Shown one piece after another: positions 1 to 6,740 of a DNA stretch of 36,856 bases. The translations under genes and the position numbers were made by a program. Positions within the stretch are counted from its first letter, which is position 1, and each line of letters begins with the position of its first letter. The notes below the pieces were generated by a model that saw only the letters and a program-made list of their open reading frames with translations, was not told the origin of the DNA and did no database searches. Source of the stretch: Chloroflexota bacterium (lineage in GTDB: Bacteria > Chloroflexota > Anaerolineae > Anaerolineales > Villigracilaceae). The DNA lies in assembly GCA_021824575.1 (NCBI GenBank), contig JAKAKJ010000077.1:1-36856 (forward strand), given 5' to 3'.

Positions 1-141
1 TTCAAAACTCCCACTGTCTATGTTTTGATAGTCAAAAAAGACATCATATCCGTGATGCGTTAAATCCTGATAGATACAAAACGCCCACGGAAAATTTGTG
101 CGGCGGTAACTGATGAAGACGGTCTTTTCGATGCGCCCCAT
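1..141 (-). CDS. TIR-domain protein, N-terminal part only (runs off the window)
   Basis: Reading the minus strand from an ATG at 141 gives 47 codons without a stop, so the gene continues beyond base 1. The visible part begins MGRIEKTVFISYRRT and later has YDVFFDYQNIDSGSFE. The VFISYR strand followed by a helix and a FFDxxxIxSGxF segment is the signature of strand A and the BB loop of a TIR domain. Bacterial TIR domains often cleave NAD+ or make signalling nucleotides in antiphage systems, but the catalytic glutamate would lie outside the window, so activity cannot be judged. A good ribosome binding site (AGGAG, 6 bases before ATG) supports the start. The gene begins 26 bases after the nucleotidyltransferase stop, so the two are probably co-transcribed. 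The C-terminal effector or sensor domain is unseen. Confidence 0.8.
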   Translation of the reverse strand, partial: MGRIEKTVFISYRRTNFPWAFCIYQDLTHHGYDVFFDYQNIDSGSFE

Positions 142-167
142 AGTCGGCTCCTATTGATCGCTTGTCA

Positions 168-614
168 TCACTCTTTCGATAATAGATCCGCGTCAATCAA
201 ATCTTGTGGGCGGCCTGCCGCGCGCTTGGATGTGATCAAATCCTGTTTCGAGATGAAAACTACTTTCAACCCATCAAAGTCAACTTCCATGCGTCTGTTC
301 CAATATTCTTCAAACTTAATACCTGGGATTCCCATCAATATATCCACACGCACGGGCGGGACACCCATTTGAAAGAAAAAGCCTTCTTCTGAAAAATCTT
401 TTGCCGTGAGTCCAGTCAACGGCGCGCCAAACTCGCGTAAAGCGTTATACACCGCTTCGGCATTGGCGACATCCGTGCTGATCAACATGTCAAGATCTTT
501 GGTGAAACGCGGTTCGGCGTATTGCACGACCGCGTATCCGCCAATCACCATGTATCTAACGTGATGGTCGTTGAAAATGCGTAACAGATCGCTGAAGTCG
601 GAGTTGACGAACAT
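168..614 (-). CDS. MNT/AbiEii-like nucleotidyltransferase domain protein
   Basis: A 148-residue protein. The start MFVNSDFSDLLRIFNDHHVRY leads into VIGGYAVVQY and then RFTKDLDMLI. This GG-x-A...R-x-T-x-DxD arrangement is the core nucleotide-binding and metal-binding motif of the nucleotidyltransferase fold used by AbiEii and MNT toxin/antitoxin enzymes. A later aspartate in VRVDILMG fits the third acidic residue of the active site. The C-terminus (ISKQDLITSKRAAGRPQDLIDADLL) is typical of this group, where the KxxxxRxKDxxDL-like helix packs on the domain. The start is preceded by AAGG-type purine-rich sequence and overlaps the upstream small gene by 59 bases, suggesting translational coupling. 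Substrate unknown; it may AMPylate a protein or RNA partner. Confidence 0.85.
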   Translation of the reverse strand: MFVNSDFSDLLRIFNDHHVRYMVIGGYAVVQYAEPRFTKDLDMLISTDVANAEAVYNALREFGAPLTGLTAKDFSEEGFFFQMGVPPVRVDILMGIPGIKFEEYWNRRMEVDFDGLKVVFISKQDLITSKRAAGRPQDLIDADLLSKE

Positions 615-762
615 CGAGTCCCTTCACCTTCATGTAATGGACGATCAATTCCCACGACGCATCGAATCGCGCTTTGGGCGGCTGTGCCTGCCAGAATTTC
701 AGGTCGAATGATCTGTCCATCTGCTCGATCTTTCCGCGTCGTTCAACAAACTTTGTTCTCAT
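556..762 (-). CDS. Small protein encoded upstream of and overlapping the nucleotidyltransferase gene
   Basis: A 68-residue protein starting MRTKFVERRG and containing MDRSFDLKFWQAQ, KARFDASWELI and LRLQRSVTHFQ. The start has GAGGT five bases upstream. From memory, small proteins with this DRxFDxxFWQ ... WE ... LRLQRSV pattern often sit just before nucleotidyltransferases of the type found next door, in Chloroflexota and cyanobacteria; no established function is known to me. Its 3' end overlaps the nucleotidyltransferase start by 59 bases in another frame, so both are probably made from one transcript with coupled translation. Position and size suggest an antitoxin-like or accessory partner, which is inference. 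The protein looks intact rather than a remnant because the typical C-terminal LRLQRSV segment is present. Confidence 0.7.
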   Translation of the reverse strand: MRTKFVERRGKIEQMDRSFDLKFWQAQPPKARFDASWELIVHYMKVKGLDVRQLRLQRSVTHFQRPSR

Positions 763-805
763 GCTTTACCTCAATTACGATTCTACTGGCGACAACTGCA
801 TCACT

Positions 806-955
806 CTATACTTCATTGAACAACTTGCCGTGGCTACTGATATAAATATCTTCTTCGGGGTCGCGCAGATATTCAAAGGCGGAGTTGCTCAGGGAGGCTT
901 TTAGCCATTCATCTCGCTTATTTCTATGGCTGTCATCGGAGCTTCCATCTTGCAC
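806..955 (-). CDS. Very short antitoxin-like ORF, possibly a remnant
   Basis: A 49-residue reading frame on the minus strand, starting at a GTG (955) and stopping at TAG (806-808). The informative part is EWLKASLSNSAFEYLRDP followed by EEDIYISSHGKLFNEV. From memory, a C-terminal NxAFxxLxDPEEDIYxxxDGKPF pattern is common in small antitoxin-like proteins encoded next to MazF/PemK-type toxins. No such toxin is seen after it; instead the next gene (43 bases on) is the small partner of the nucleotidyltransferase. No ATG is available in this frame and the ribosome binding site (AAAGG, 4 bases from the GTG) is only fair, so this may be a 5'-truncated leftover of a once longer gene. Function unknown. 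Confidence 0.4.
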   Translation of the reverse strand: MQDGSSDDSHRNKRDEWLKASLSNSAFEYLRDPEEDIYISSHGKLFNEV

Positions 956-1004
956 ACTGCCTTTCTTTTGATTCCTTGTGGATAAGTTTTTTTCAGCTTT
1001 GGTT

Positions 1005-1010
1005 ATTATA
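1005..1010 (-). promoter_or_regulatory. Candidate -10 box for the TIR/nucleotidyltransferase cluster
   Basis: A perfect TATAAT on the minus strand lies about 50 bases before the first small gene of the cluster. No good -35 hexamer is seen 17 bases upstream, so the assignment is tentative. Confidence 0.35.
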
Positions 1011-1032
1011 CCTTCCCGCGCTCTATCTTTTA

Positions 1033-1683
1033 TTACTCGTCTCTATTCCCAAACGACTGGCTCAAATCAGTGTACATGATTTCGGCGGCGTACATGCGGT
1101 CGGTGACCATGCTCAATCGCTTGGCGATTTTTTCTGTGATGAGCGGGACAGATTTTCGGCTGTAAAACTTTTTGTATAACTTGGCTGCGCTGCCTTCATT
1201 CCATGCCCAATCGGTGAGCGGAAACTTCGACAAGTCAAACGGACGCGTGTAACCGCGCAGGGCTTTGATCTGATGGATCGAGCCGTAATGCTCGAAATAA
1301 GTCATCGCCAATTCACGCAGATTTTTGTGGACGGCTTCGCGGAATCCGAGATTGACATAATTGGATTTTGCAACTGCGCCCCAGAGTCCGTCGACGCGGT
1401 AAAGCGCCAGCACATGGTCATCGTCCACGCCGGGAGCCGGAACGAGGTCAAGGACGAGCGGCTTGTGGCCCAATTTCCACAGCAGGAGCGCGGCCAGGAA
1501 TCCGCCGTCGAGGCAATGGCATTGCTTGTCCAACAGCACATTCAACGGTGAGCGGTCGCGGGCTTCGCCTTTGTATGGCATGGTCAGTAAAAATTCCTGC
1601 ACATCGAAAGGGGATTTGATTTGCTCAATGTTTTTTCGTAAATCAGATGGGATGTGGGATTCAAATTGTTTCAGCGCGTTCAT
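1033..1683 (-). CDS. Transglutaminase-like hypothetical protein
   Basis: A 216-residue protein from the ATG at 1683. The central section has DKQCHCLDGGFLAALLLWKLG, then DDDHVLALYRVDGLWGAVAKSN. A cysteine in a C-x-DGG context at the start of a helix, followed by a DH strand and a strand ending in WGAV, is the layout of the papain-like transglutaminase fold (Cys-His-Asp triad). Whether it is a protease, a cross-linking enzyme or an inactive relative cannot be told. No signal peptide or membrane segment is seen, so it is likely cytoplasmic. A GTG at 1713 in the same frame would add 10 residues, but the ATG is preferred because TATACT lies 8 bases before it, compatible with a leaderless mRNA; no ribosome binding site is seen for either start. 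Confidence 0.6.
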   Translation of the reverse strand: MNALKQFESHIPSDLRKNIEQIKSPFDVQEFLLTMPYKGEARDRSPLNVLLDKQCHCLDGGFLAALLLWKLGHKPLVLDLVPAPGVDDDHVLALYRVDGLWGAVAKSNYVNLGFREAVHKNLRELAMTYFEHYGSIHQIKALRGYTRPFDLSKFPLTDWAWNEGSAAKLYKKFYSRKSVPLITEKIAKRLSMVTDRMYAAEIMYTDLSQSFGNRDE

Positions 1684-1723
1684 GCGCCAAGTATAGCCGA
1701 AAGAATCAGCCACGAATATTGTG

Positions 1724-1807
1724 TGTCATCGCGTGGCAATCTCCTGTTTGATGCGTACTTGAGATTGCCGCGTCGTGGCGCTGTCTGCGCCATTCCTCGC
1801 GATGACA
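1724..1807. repeat. Palindromic REP-like element
   Basis: TGTCATCGCG at 1724-1733 is mirrored by CGCGATGACA at 1798-1807, and inside these GGCAATCTC (1735-1743) is mirrored by GAGATTGCC (1761-1769). The right half also holds a small hairpin, GGCGCTGTCTGCGCC. The nested inverted repeats would fold into a long cruciform or RNA hairpin. The GAGATTGCC...CGCGATGACA style is like dispersed intergenic palindromes seen in many bacterial genomes. It lies between convergent-free minus-strand genes and encodes nothing obvious. Confidence 0.7.
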
Positions 1808-1811
1808 TCTT

Positions 1812-1849
1812 GAAAAAAAAGACATGCAGACAAATATTTGTCTGCATGT
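1812..1849 (-). terminator. Rho-independent terminator of the export operon
   Basis: A perfect 28-base palindrome (1822-1849; arm ACATGCAGACAAAT) lies 21 bases after the permease stop codon. On the minus strand it is followed closely by eight T residues (1813-1820), giving a textbook intrinsic terminator. Confidence 0.9.
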
Positions 1850-1870
1850 TCGAGTCTTTGTGGATGGGGG

Positions 1871-4252
1871 TTACTCGTACGCCAATGTGTCGCGCACGGT
1901 GAGACTGGATGCGCGGTGGGCAGGCAATGCACTTGCGAATGTGGCAATGACCAACATGCCGACCAGCCACGTCAGGATTCCGGTCAGGCCGAAGACCGGC
2001 TGCATTGGTGTGGTAAGGAAAGCCATACCGACGCCGGTGCATAACACTACCGTAATTGGGATGGAGAGAACAACGCTGATCATCCAACTGATCAAGCCGA
2101 TGACCACGCCTTCCACGATGACGATGGTTTGGATGTTCCAGTTCGATGCGCCGATGGCGCGCATCACGCCGATCTCACGCGTCCGTTCCAGAACGTTGAT
2201 GCTCATCATGCTCATCAAACCCAATCCGCCGACAACCGCAATGAGTATGGCCATTGTCAGCATGAAGTAGATGAAGATATCCGTGGTCGCCGTCTGGCTG
2301 CGGATGAAGTCCGCGCTTAATTGTGTAGTGGAAACTTGGACTCCTTGTTCTGCATAAACGGCTTGCAGTTGGTCATTGACTCTTTTCTCGAACGCGGCGT
2401 CATGACTGGTTGTGATCACGCGCAAGGCATAAACCCGATCGGGTGCGTTGATCAGGCGGCTGATGTATTCATAATTGACGTAAAGCAGCGGCGGGTTCAC
2501 ATTGCCTGTGATGGTATAGAAACCGACGATATGCCATTGCGTGTCCTTGCCGTCAATCTTGATTGTCAGCCAATCGCCGACTTTCAAATCGGGGAACATG
2601 TTCCGCAGGTGGTTGCCAATCACGATGGCGTTTTCGTCGCCGGGTTTGAGCCAGCGTCCCGCCGCGATGACCGGTTTGATCAGTGTTGAATTGGATGGCG
2701 GCGCAACAAACATGATCTGCGTGCCAGCTTGCTTTTCATCCCGTATCAGTGTCCCGCCATACTCCAGCCAGCCTTCGACGCTTTCCACGCCGGGGACGCT
2801 TTTCGCGATCGGCGCGACTTTGTCCAGGCGATAGCCTCGGCTGAAGCCGACATTGATGTCGGCGAGGAAGTATCCCTGAATGTCATTGATGACTTTATCG
2901 AAGGATGCCCACAGGTTGAATATTCCGATAAAGATGGCTCCACCCAGGACGAGTGTGAACAAAGTCAGCGTCAGCCGCGCTTTGCGGCGGAACGCATTCT
3001 GCAGCGAAAGCCGGATCGGGCGCGGGATCAATAAATCAATTCTGCTCACTGAGGCGGCTTTTGTTTTTTTGGCGCCTCCAATGCCATAATCGCTGATCGC
3101 CTCGCGCACCGTCATTCTGACGCTGCTATAGATCGGCCATAGCGCCGCCAGCAGAGGGATCGCCAGCGCGACGATTCCCTGCTGTATCAAAGTGGATGTA
3201 TAGCCGCGATACGGCGTTGGATAAAAATTCAAATAATTGGCCATGCCGCGCCCGATGGTTGCCGCCGCATTGTTTGCCAGCGGAATGGCAATCGCCAGCG
3301 CAAATAATCCGAAACTCAGGATCAAAACAACGTACATCACCAGGATTTGAAAAGTTCCACCGCCTATGGCTTTCATCATTCCAATTTGACGCGTTTGCTG
3401 GGTCATCAAAGCTGTAATGGTGTTGACGATCAGGAACGCGCTCAGGAGGACGGTCAGCCATCCCAATATGCCAAGGATGAAAAACATGCCTTGTGAAATG
3501 TTGTATGCAAAATGATGCCCCGGCTGGTAGACATTTACGAAGTTGAGAGCGGCGCCGCTGCGCTCGATGCGGTCTCCAACGGCCTGGGCAACATCCGTCA
3601 CATGCTCCGCGTCTGTTGGGCGCTCGCTGACGCTGACGGCCAGCATGTTATAGTCGTATGAGCCGCCCAGCCAGACCAGTGTATCTGGTGTAACGTATGC
3701 ATCTCCAACCTCTGCCAGGCTGTACGGGATGCCGGTCGGCGCATGAACATATCCAGCAAGGCGCAGCGTGCGATGCTTTCCGTTGTCAAGTTCGATATCG
3801 AGCATGTCGCCCGGTTTGTATCCAAGCCCGGTTATGGACGAGTCGAACAATGCTTCTTTGTCTCCGAGCGGCGGGATGGCCGATTCGTTCATGACCGGCT
3901 TGAGCATGTTTACGGTCAGCCCATTGGGATCCTTGATCGCTGTGAATTGAACCAGTATTTTTTTGTCAGGCCGAATCAAATTGGCGCTGATGGCAGTGTG
4001 TCCTTCCACGGCGCTTACGCCTGGAACCTCGCGCGCGATTTTCACGCTGTCGTCGTCCATTGGGTAAGCATAAACTGTGGCGTGCGATGGATGAGATGAA
4101 AGATAATCACTCTCCATGCTTTCTGCCATGTACAACCCAAGGTTGTTGGTAAAGCCGACTGCCAATGTGCCGACAGCAATCGTGATGATCGTCAAAATCG
4201 TGCGGGTCTTATTCTTCCAGAAATCGGCCCAGACTTTCTTCCAGCGGCTCAT
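1871..4252 (-). CDS. ABC transporter permease with two FtsX domains (MacB-like)
   Basis: A 793-residue membrane protein. The N-terminus (NKTRTILTIITIAVGTLAVGF) is the first transmembrane helix of a MacB/LolE-type permease, followed by a large extracytoplasmic domain to about residue 250. A cluster of helices (about 255-385) contains QTRQIGMMKAIGG, the FtsX core motif. A second full unit follows (NAFRRKARLTLTLFTLVLGG near 430, external domain 455-660, helices 665-785) with ERTREIGVMRAIGA. So one chain carries both halves that often occur as two proteins. It ends with the usual HRASSLTVRDTLAYE tail. The gene overlaps the ATPase stop by 4 bases (ATGA), indicating translational coupling. With the ATPase and fusion lipoprotein it should form a mechanotransmission-type exporter; substrate (peptide, antibiotic, lipid or signal) unknown. 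Confidence 0.93.
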   Translation of the reverse strand: MSRWKKVWADFWKNKTRTILTIITIAVGTLAVGFTNNLGLYMAESMESDYLSSHPSHATVYAYPMDDDSVKIAREVPGVSAVEGHTAISANLIRPDKKILVQFTAIKDPNGLTVNMLKPVMNESAIPPLGDKEALFDSSITGLGYKPGDMLDIELDNGKHRTLRLAGYVHAPTGIPYSLAEVGDAYVTPDTLVWLGGSYDYNMLAVSVSERPTDAEHVTDVAQAVGDRIERSGAALNFVNVYQPGHHFAYNISQGMFFILGILGWLTVLLSAFLIVNTITALMTQQTRQIGMMKAIGGGTFQILVMYVVLILSFGLFALAIAIPLANNAAATIGRGMANYLNFYPTPYRGYTSTLIQQGIVALAIPLLAALWPIYSSVRMTVREAISDYGIGGAKKTKAASVSRIDLLIPRPIRLSLQNAFRRKARLTLTLFTLVLGGAIFIGIFNLWASFDKVINDIQGYFLADINVGFSRGYRLDKVAPIAKSVPGVESVEGWLEYGGTLIRDEKQAGTQIMFVAPPSNSTLIKPVIAAGRWLKPGDENAIVIGNHLRNMFPDLKVGDWLTIKIDGKDTQWHIVGFYTITGNVNPPLLYVNYEYISRLINAPDRVYALRVITTSHDAAFEKRVNDQLQAVYAEQGVQVSTTQLSADFIRSQTATTDIFIYFMLTMAILIAVVGGLGLMSMMSINVLERTREIGVMRAIGASNWNIQTIVIVEGVVIGLISWMISVVLSIPITVVLCTGVGMAFLTTPMQPVFGLTGILTWLVGMLVIATFASALPAHRASSLTVRDTLAYE

Positions 4253-5397
4253 TTCTTTGCTCCCCGATGCTGCGCATTCTCATCCTCGTGCATGTCAGCG
4301 GCTTGATGCAATGCGTTCAAGGTTGCTTCCGATTCTGCAAGCAATGAATTTAGTGTTTCGTAATCTATCGCCAGCACTTCGACCGGAGTATGTTCCGAGG
4401 CGCGGATCGAAGCCCGGCTCCTGCGCTCATGGAAGAATTCCATCTCGCCGAAATATTTTCCCTCGCCAAGCTGGAGCGCCACGACATCCGACTGGTTTGC
4501 GCGCGGCAGGACGACTTCAACCACACCTTTGGATACAACGTAGAAGTTTTCACTGTGCGTGCCTTCCTCTAGGATCATTGTGCCGGGTTCGTATTTAAGG
4601 AGCTTTGCCTTGTGCGTGGCGGCGAGAAGTTGCGCGGGGGTCAGCGTGGGCAGCGCTTTGGTGACATATTCATTGACAATTTCGCCGTCGGCGATCAACG
4701 CCGTGCGTTGGGTGCGTTTTGCGAGTCCGCTGTCGTGCGTTACGATAATGATGGTCTTGCCCTCGGCGACCAGATCTTTGAAGAGATTGAATACGGATTC
4801 GGCGGCCTTTGAATCCAGGTTGCCCGTCGGTTCATCCGCGATAATGACCGGTGGGTCGTTTGCAAGGGCGCGCGCAATGGCGACGCGCTGCTGTTGTCCG
4901 CCGGAGAGTGCAGATGGAAGTTTATAAGCATGGTCAGCCAGCCCGACCAGATCGAGCAGGTGCAGGGCGCGTTTTGCGCGTTCGCGCAATGGAAATGAAT
5001 TGCAGAAATCCATCGGCAGCATCACATTTTCGATAACCGAGATCACCGGCAGCAGTTGGAAGAACTGGAAGACGATGCCGAGATTCTTTCCGCGCCAGCG
5101 CGCCATGCGTCCCTCGCTCAACTCATTGAGAGGGATGTGGTTGACCCAGACCTTCCCGGAGGATGGCCGGTCAATGCCGGTGATCATGTTGATCAATGTG
5201 GTCTTGCCGCTTCCGGATTTTCCGATCACGCTGACGAATTCACCGGCATTGATTTGCAGGTCAATGCTGTTGAGCGCATGGAAATCACCAGCCGCCGTTT
5301 TGTAATATTTATGTACATCGCGCAGCCCGATCAAGGATGTGCCATCGTCAGCACATTCGTCGGTTTCCTGTTTCTTTTTGGATTTAAATAATGACAT
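4249..5397 (-). CDS. MacB-type ABC ATPase fused to a cyclic-nucleotide-binding domain
   Basis: A 382-residue protein. Residues about 20-245 are a LolD/MacB-family ATPase: Walker A GKSGSGKTT, Q-loop VFQFFQLLP, signature LSGGQQQRVAIARAL, Walker B VIIADEPTGNLDS and switch His in VTHD. The rest (about 255-370) is a cNMP-binding domain of Crp type, with LLKYEPGTMILEEGTHSENFY, then GEGKYFGEMEFF and RSRASIRASE, which matches the phosphate-binding cassette FGE-x(n)-RxAS. ATPases of this family normally end after about 230 residues, so the C-terminal domain is an addition that could switch export in response to cAMP, cGMP or another small ligand (inference). The start has AGAGG just upstream. It lies between the fusion lipoprotein and the permease. 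Confidence 0.93.
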   Translation of the reverse strand: MSLFKSKKKQETDECADDGTSLIGLRDVHKYYKTAAGDFHALNSIDLQINAGEFVSVIGKSGSGKTTLINMITGIDRPSSGKVWVNHIPLNELSEGRMARWRGKNLGIVFQFFQLLPVISVIENVMLPMDFCNSFPLRERAKRALHLLDLVGLADHAYKLPSALSGGQQQRVAIARALANDPPVIIADEPTGNLDSKAAESVFNLFKDLVAEGKTIIIVTHDSGLAKRTQRTALIADGEIVNEYVTKALPTLTPAQLLAATHKAKLLKYEPGTMILEEGTHSENFYVVSKGVVEVVLPRANQSDVVALQLGEGKYFGEMEFFHERRSRASIRASEHTPVEVLAIDYETLNSLLAESEATLNALHQAADMHEDENAQHRGAKK

Positions 5398-5409
5398 AGG
5401 GCCTCTTCA

Positions 5410-5462
5410 TCAGCAAAAGGGTTCGCGTTGGAATATGATTCGCATGCGAATGCTTTTACTGA
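5410..5462 (-). repeat. Inverted repeat between lipoprotein and ATPase genes
   Basis: TCAGCAAAAG (5410-5419) plus GTTCGCG on the left are mirrored with a few mismatches by the right arm 5441-5462. Inside the right arm a perfect 14-base palindrome ATTCGCATGCGAAT sits at 5438-5451. The element occupies nearly all of the 76-base gap inside the operon and could act as an mRNA processing or attenuation hairpin, or a protein-binding site. Confidence 0.5.
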
Positions 5463-5473
5463 AAGCAACCTGC

Positions 5474-6496
5474 TTACTTCGGCAGTTGAACTTCAGCGGT
5501 CATGCCCCAGCGCATTTTGGGATGATTGTCATTCAATAGAACGGTCACTTCGTAAATAATATCGCCTTGCTTTTCGCCGTAGTTTGCGCTGATGGAAGAA
5601 ACCGTGCCTTTCAGCTCGGCACTTGGAATGGCGTCGAGCTTGATGGTGGCGGGCTGGCCCTCCTTGACGCTGACCACGTCAATCTCGGTCAGGTCTGTGG
5701 TCTTCACGACCCAGCTTGATAAATCCGCAATGGTTACAACGGCCTGTCCTGCTGCGGCATATTCGCCGACCTTGAGACTCAATTTCGTAACTGCGCCTGC
5801 AAACGGCGCACGGACTTCTGCGTTCGCCAAAGCTGCGCGGATGCCGGCAGTGCCCGGCGCAAAGTTTGGATCTTGCAGGGCGCTGGAATCTTTCTGAGCG
5901 TGATCTACGCGCGCCTGGGCGTTGTCAACATTCGACTGGAGCTGCATCCATTGAATGGCCCGGCGATATTTTGCCCAGGCATTATCCAACTGTTTTTTGA
6001 AGTTGCGTCCGGTTGAATTTGTGCTGGGGGATAAGTATTTGTACGGCTCATACGCATCACGCGCAGCATTTAGATTTTGCAGTGTCATACCCACCGCTTG
6101 CTGCGGAGTCATATCCGTAAAGTCGTTGGGAATGTCGAAGTTGTCCAGATTGTATTGGGCGTCGCGCAGGTCTTGAAATGCGCTTGTCAACTCTTTCGAC
6201 GCGTTGGCTTGCGCCTCTTCCAGGGTTTGAGCCTCATTGCTTTTCAACGTAGCAATGACCTGACCGGCGGTAACATGATCACCTTCTTTGACCAGCACTT
6301 CGCTGACCAATCCGCTTGCATTCAAAGCAATGTCGGTATATCGGATGGGTTCCAGCCGTCCTTGTGAGACGGTGATGTTCGGAGCTACAACTGTTGGGAT
6401 AACAGTGGGAGCGGCTTGATTCGAAGCCGCGGTCGAGCCGCACGCACTTAAAGTCAGGGCCAGCGCGGCAAAGGCAATGAACTTAAAAATCTTCAT
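5474..6496 (-). CDS. HlyD/MacA-type membrane-fusion lipoprotein of the ABC exporter
   Basis: A 340-residue protein with a lipoprotein signal peptide (MKIFKFIAFAALALTLSAC; lipobox LSAC, Cys19). Residues about 50-85 form the first half of a biotinyl-lipoyl-like domain (SGLVSEVLVKEGDHVTAGQ), followed by a helical hairpin or coiled coil (about 85-215) and the returning half (VRAPFAGAVTKLSLKVGEYAAAGQ, about 230-255). A beta-barrel domain follows, ending WGMTAEVQLPK. This is the layout of MacA and related adaptors. In a single-membrane organism it would sit on the outer face of the cytoplasmic membrane and help the permease gate substrate, as in Gram-positive MacAB-like systems. The start has AGGAGAA seven bases upstream. 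It is the first gene of a three-gene operon with the ATPase-cNMP fusion and the permease. Confidence 0.92.
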   Translation of the reverse strand: MKIFKFIAFAALALTLSACGSTAASNQAAPTVIPTVVAPNITVSQGRLEPIRYTDIALNASGLVSEVLVKEGDHVTAGQVIATLKSNEAQTLEEAQANASKELTSAFQDLRDAQYNLDNFDIPNDFTDMTPQQAVGMTLQNLNAARDAYEPYKYLSPSTNSTGRNFKKQLDNAWAKYRRAIQWMQLQSNVDNAQARVDHAQKDSSALQDPNFAPGTAGIRAALANAEVRAPFAGAVTKLSLKVGEYAAAGQAVVTIADLSSWVVKTTDLTEIDVVSVKEGQPATIKLDAIPSAELKGTVSSISANYGEKQGDIIYEVTVLLNDNHPKMRWGMTAEVQLPK

Positions 6497-6646
6497 GATG
6501 CAATTCTCCTCTTGTGCAAACTCACTAATTCAATACGTGTTCAGAATGCTGCGGTTGCGTAGAGTCCGATTCTGATGATGTGAGTTTTCCATCTTTATCA
6601 TACGGATTTCGATCCCCGCCTGTCCCTGTCATCAGGAGAGTCTTGT

Positions 6647-6666
6647 GCCTGTCCAACCGGACAGGC
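6647..6666. promoter_or_regulatory. Perfect inverted repeat upstream of the export operon, candidate operator
   Basis: GCCTGTCC, four bases, GGACAGGC: an 8+8 perfect dyad about 150 bases upstream of the lipoprotein start. A further half-site GCCTGTCC occurs at about 6618-6625. A TATGAT that could be a -10 box lies downstream on the minus strand near 6597-6602. A dimeric regulator could bind here, but no regulator gene is adjacent. It could also act as part of a hairpin. Confidence 0.4.
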
Positions 6667-6708
6667 CGGCCAGCCATCAAATTCAACTGGATTATGGTTG
6701 ATTAATCA

Positions 6709-6738
6709 TTCAGCCCGACTTTATAAAGTCGGGCTGAA
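6709..6738. terminator. Terminator-like hairpin after zwf
   Basis: A perfect 30-base palindrome (arm TTCAGCCCGACTT, centre TATA) begins 2 bases beyond the zwf stop codon. The following T-run is poor on both strands, so termination may be partial, but the stem is very stable and well placed to end the carbon operon. Confidence 0.7.
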
Positions 6739-6740
6739 AT

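Noticed and set aside
1824-2270. 148-residue plus-strand open frame
   Set aside because: It is antisense to the permease end and crosses its terminator; composition is a shadow of the FtsX reading frame.
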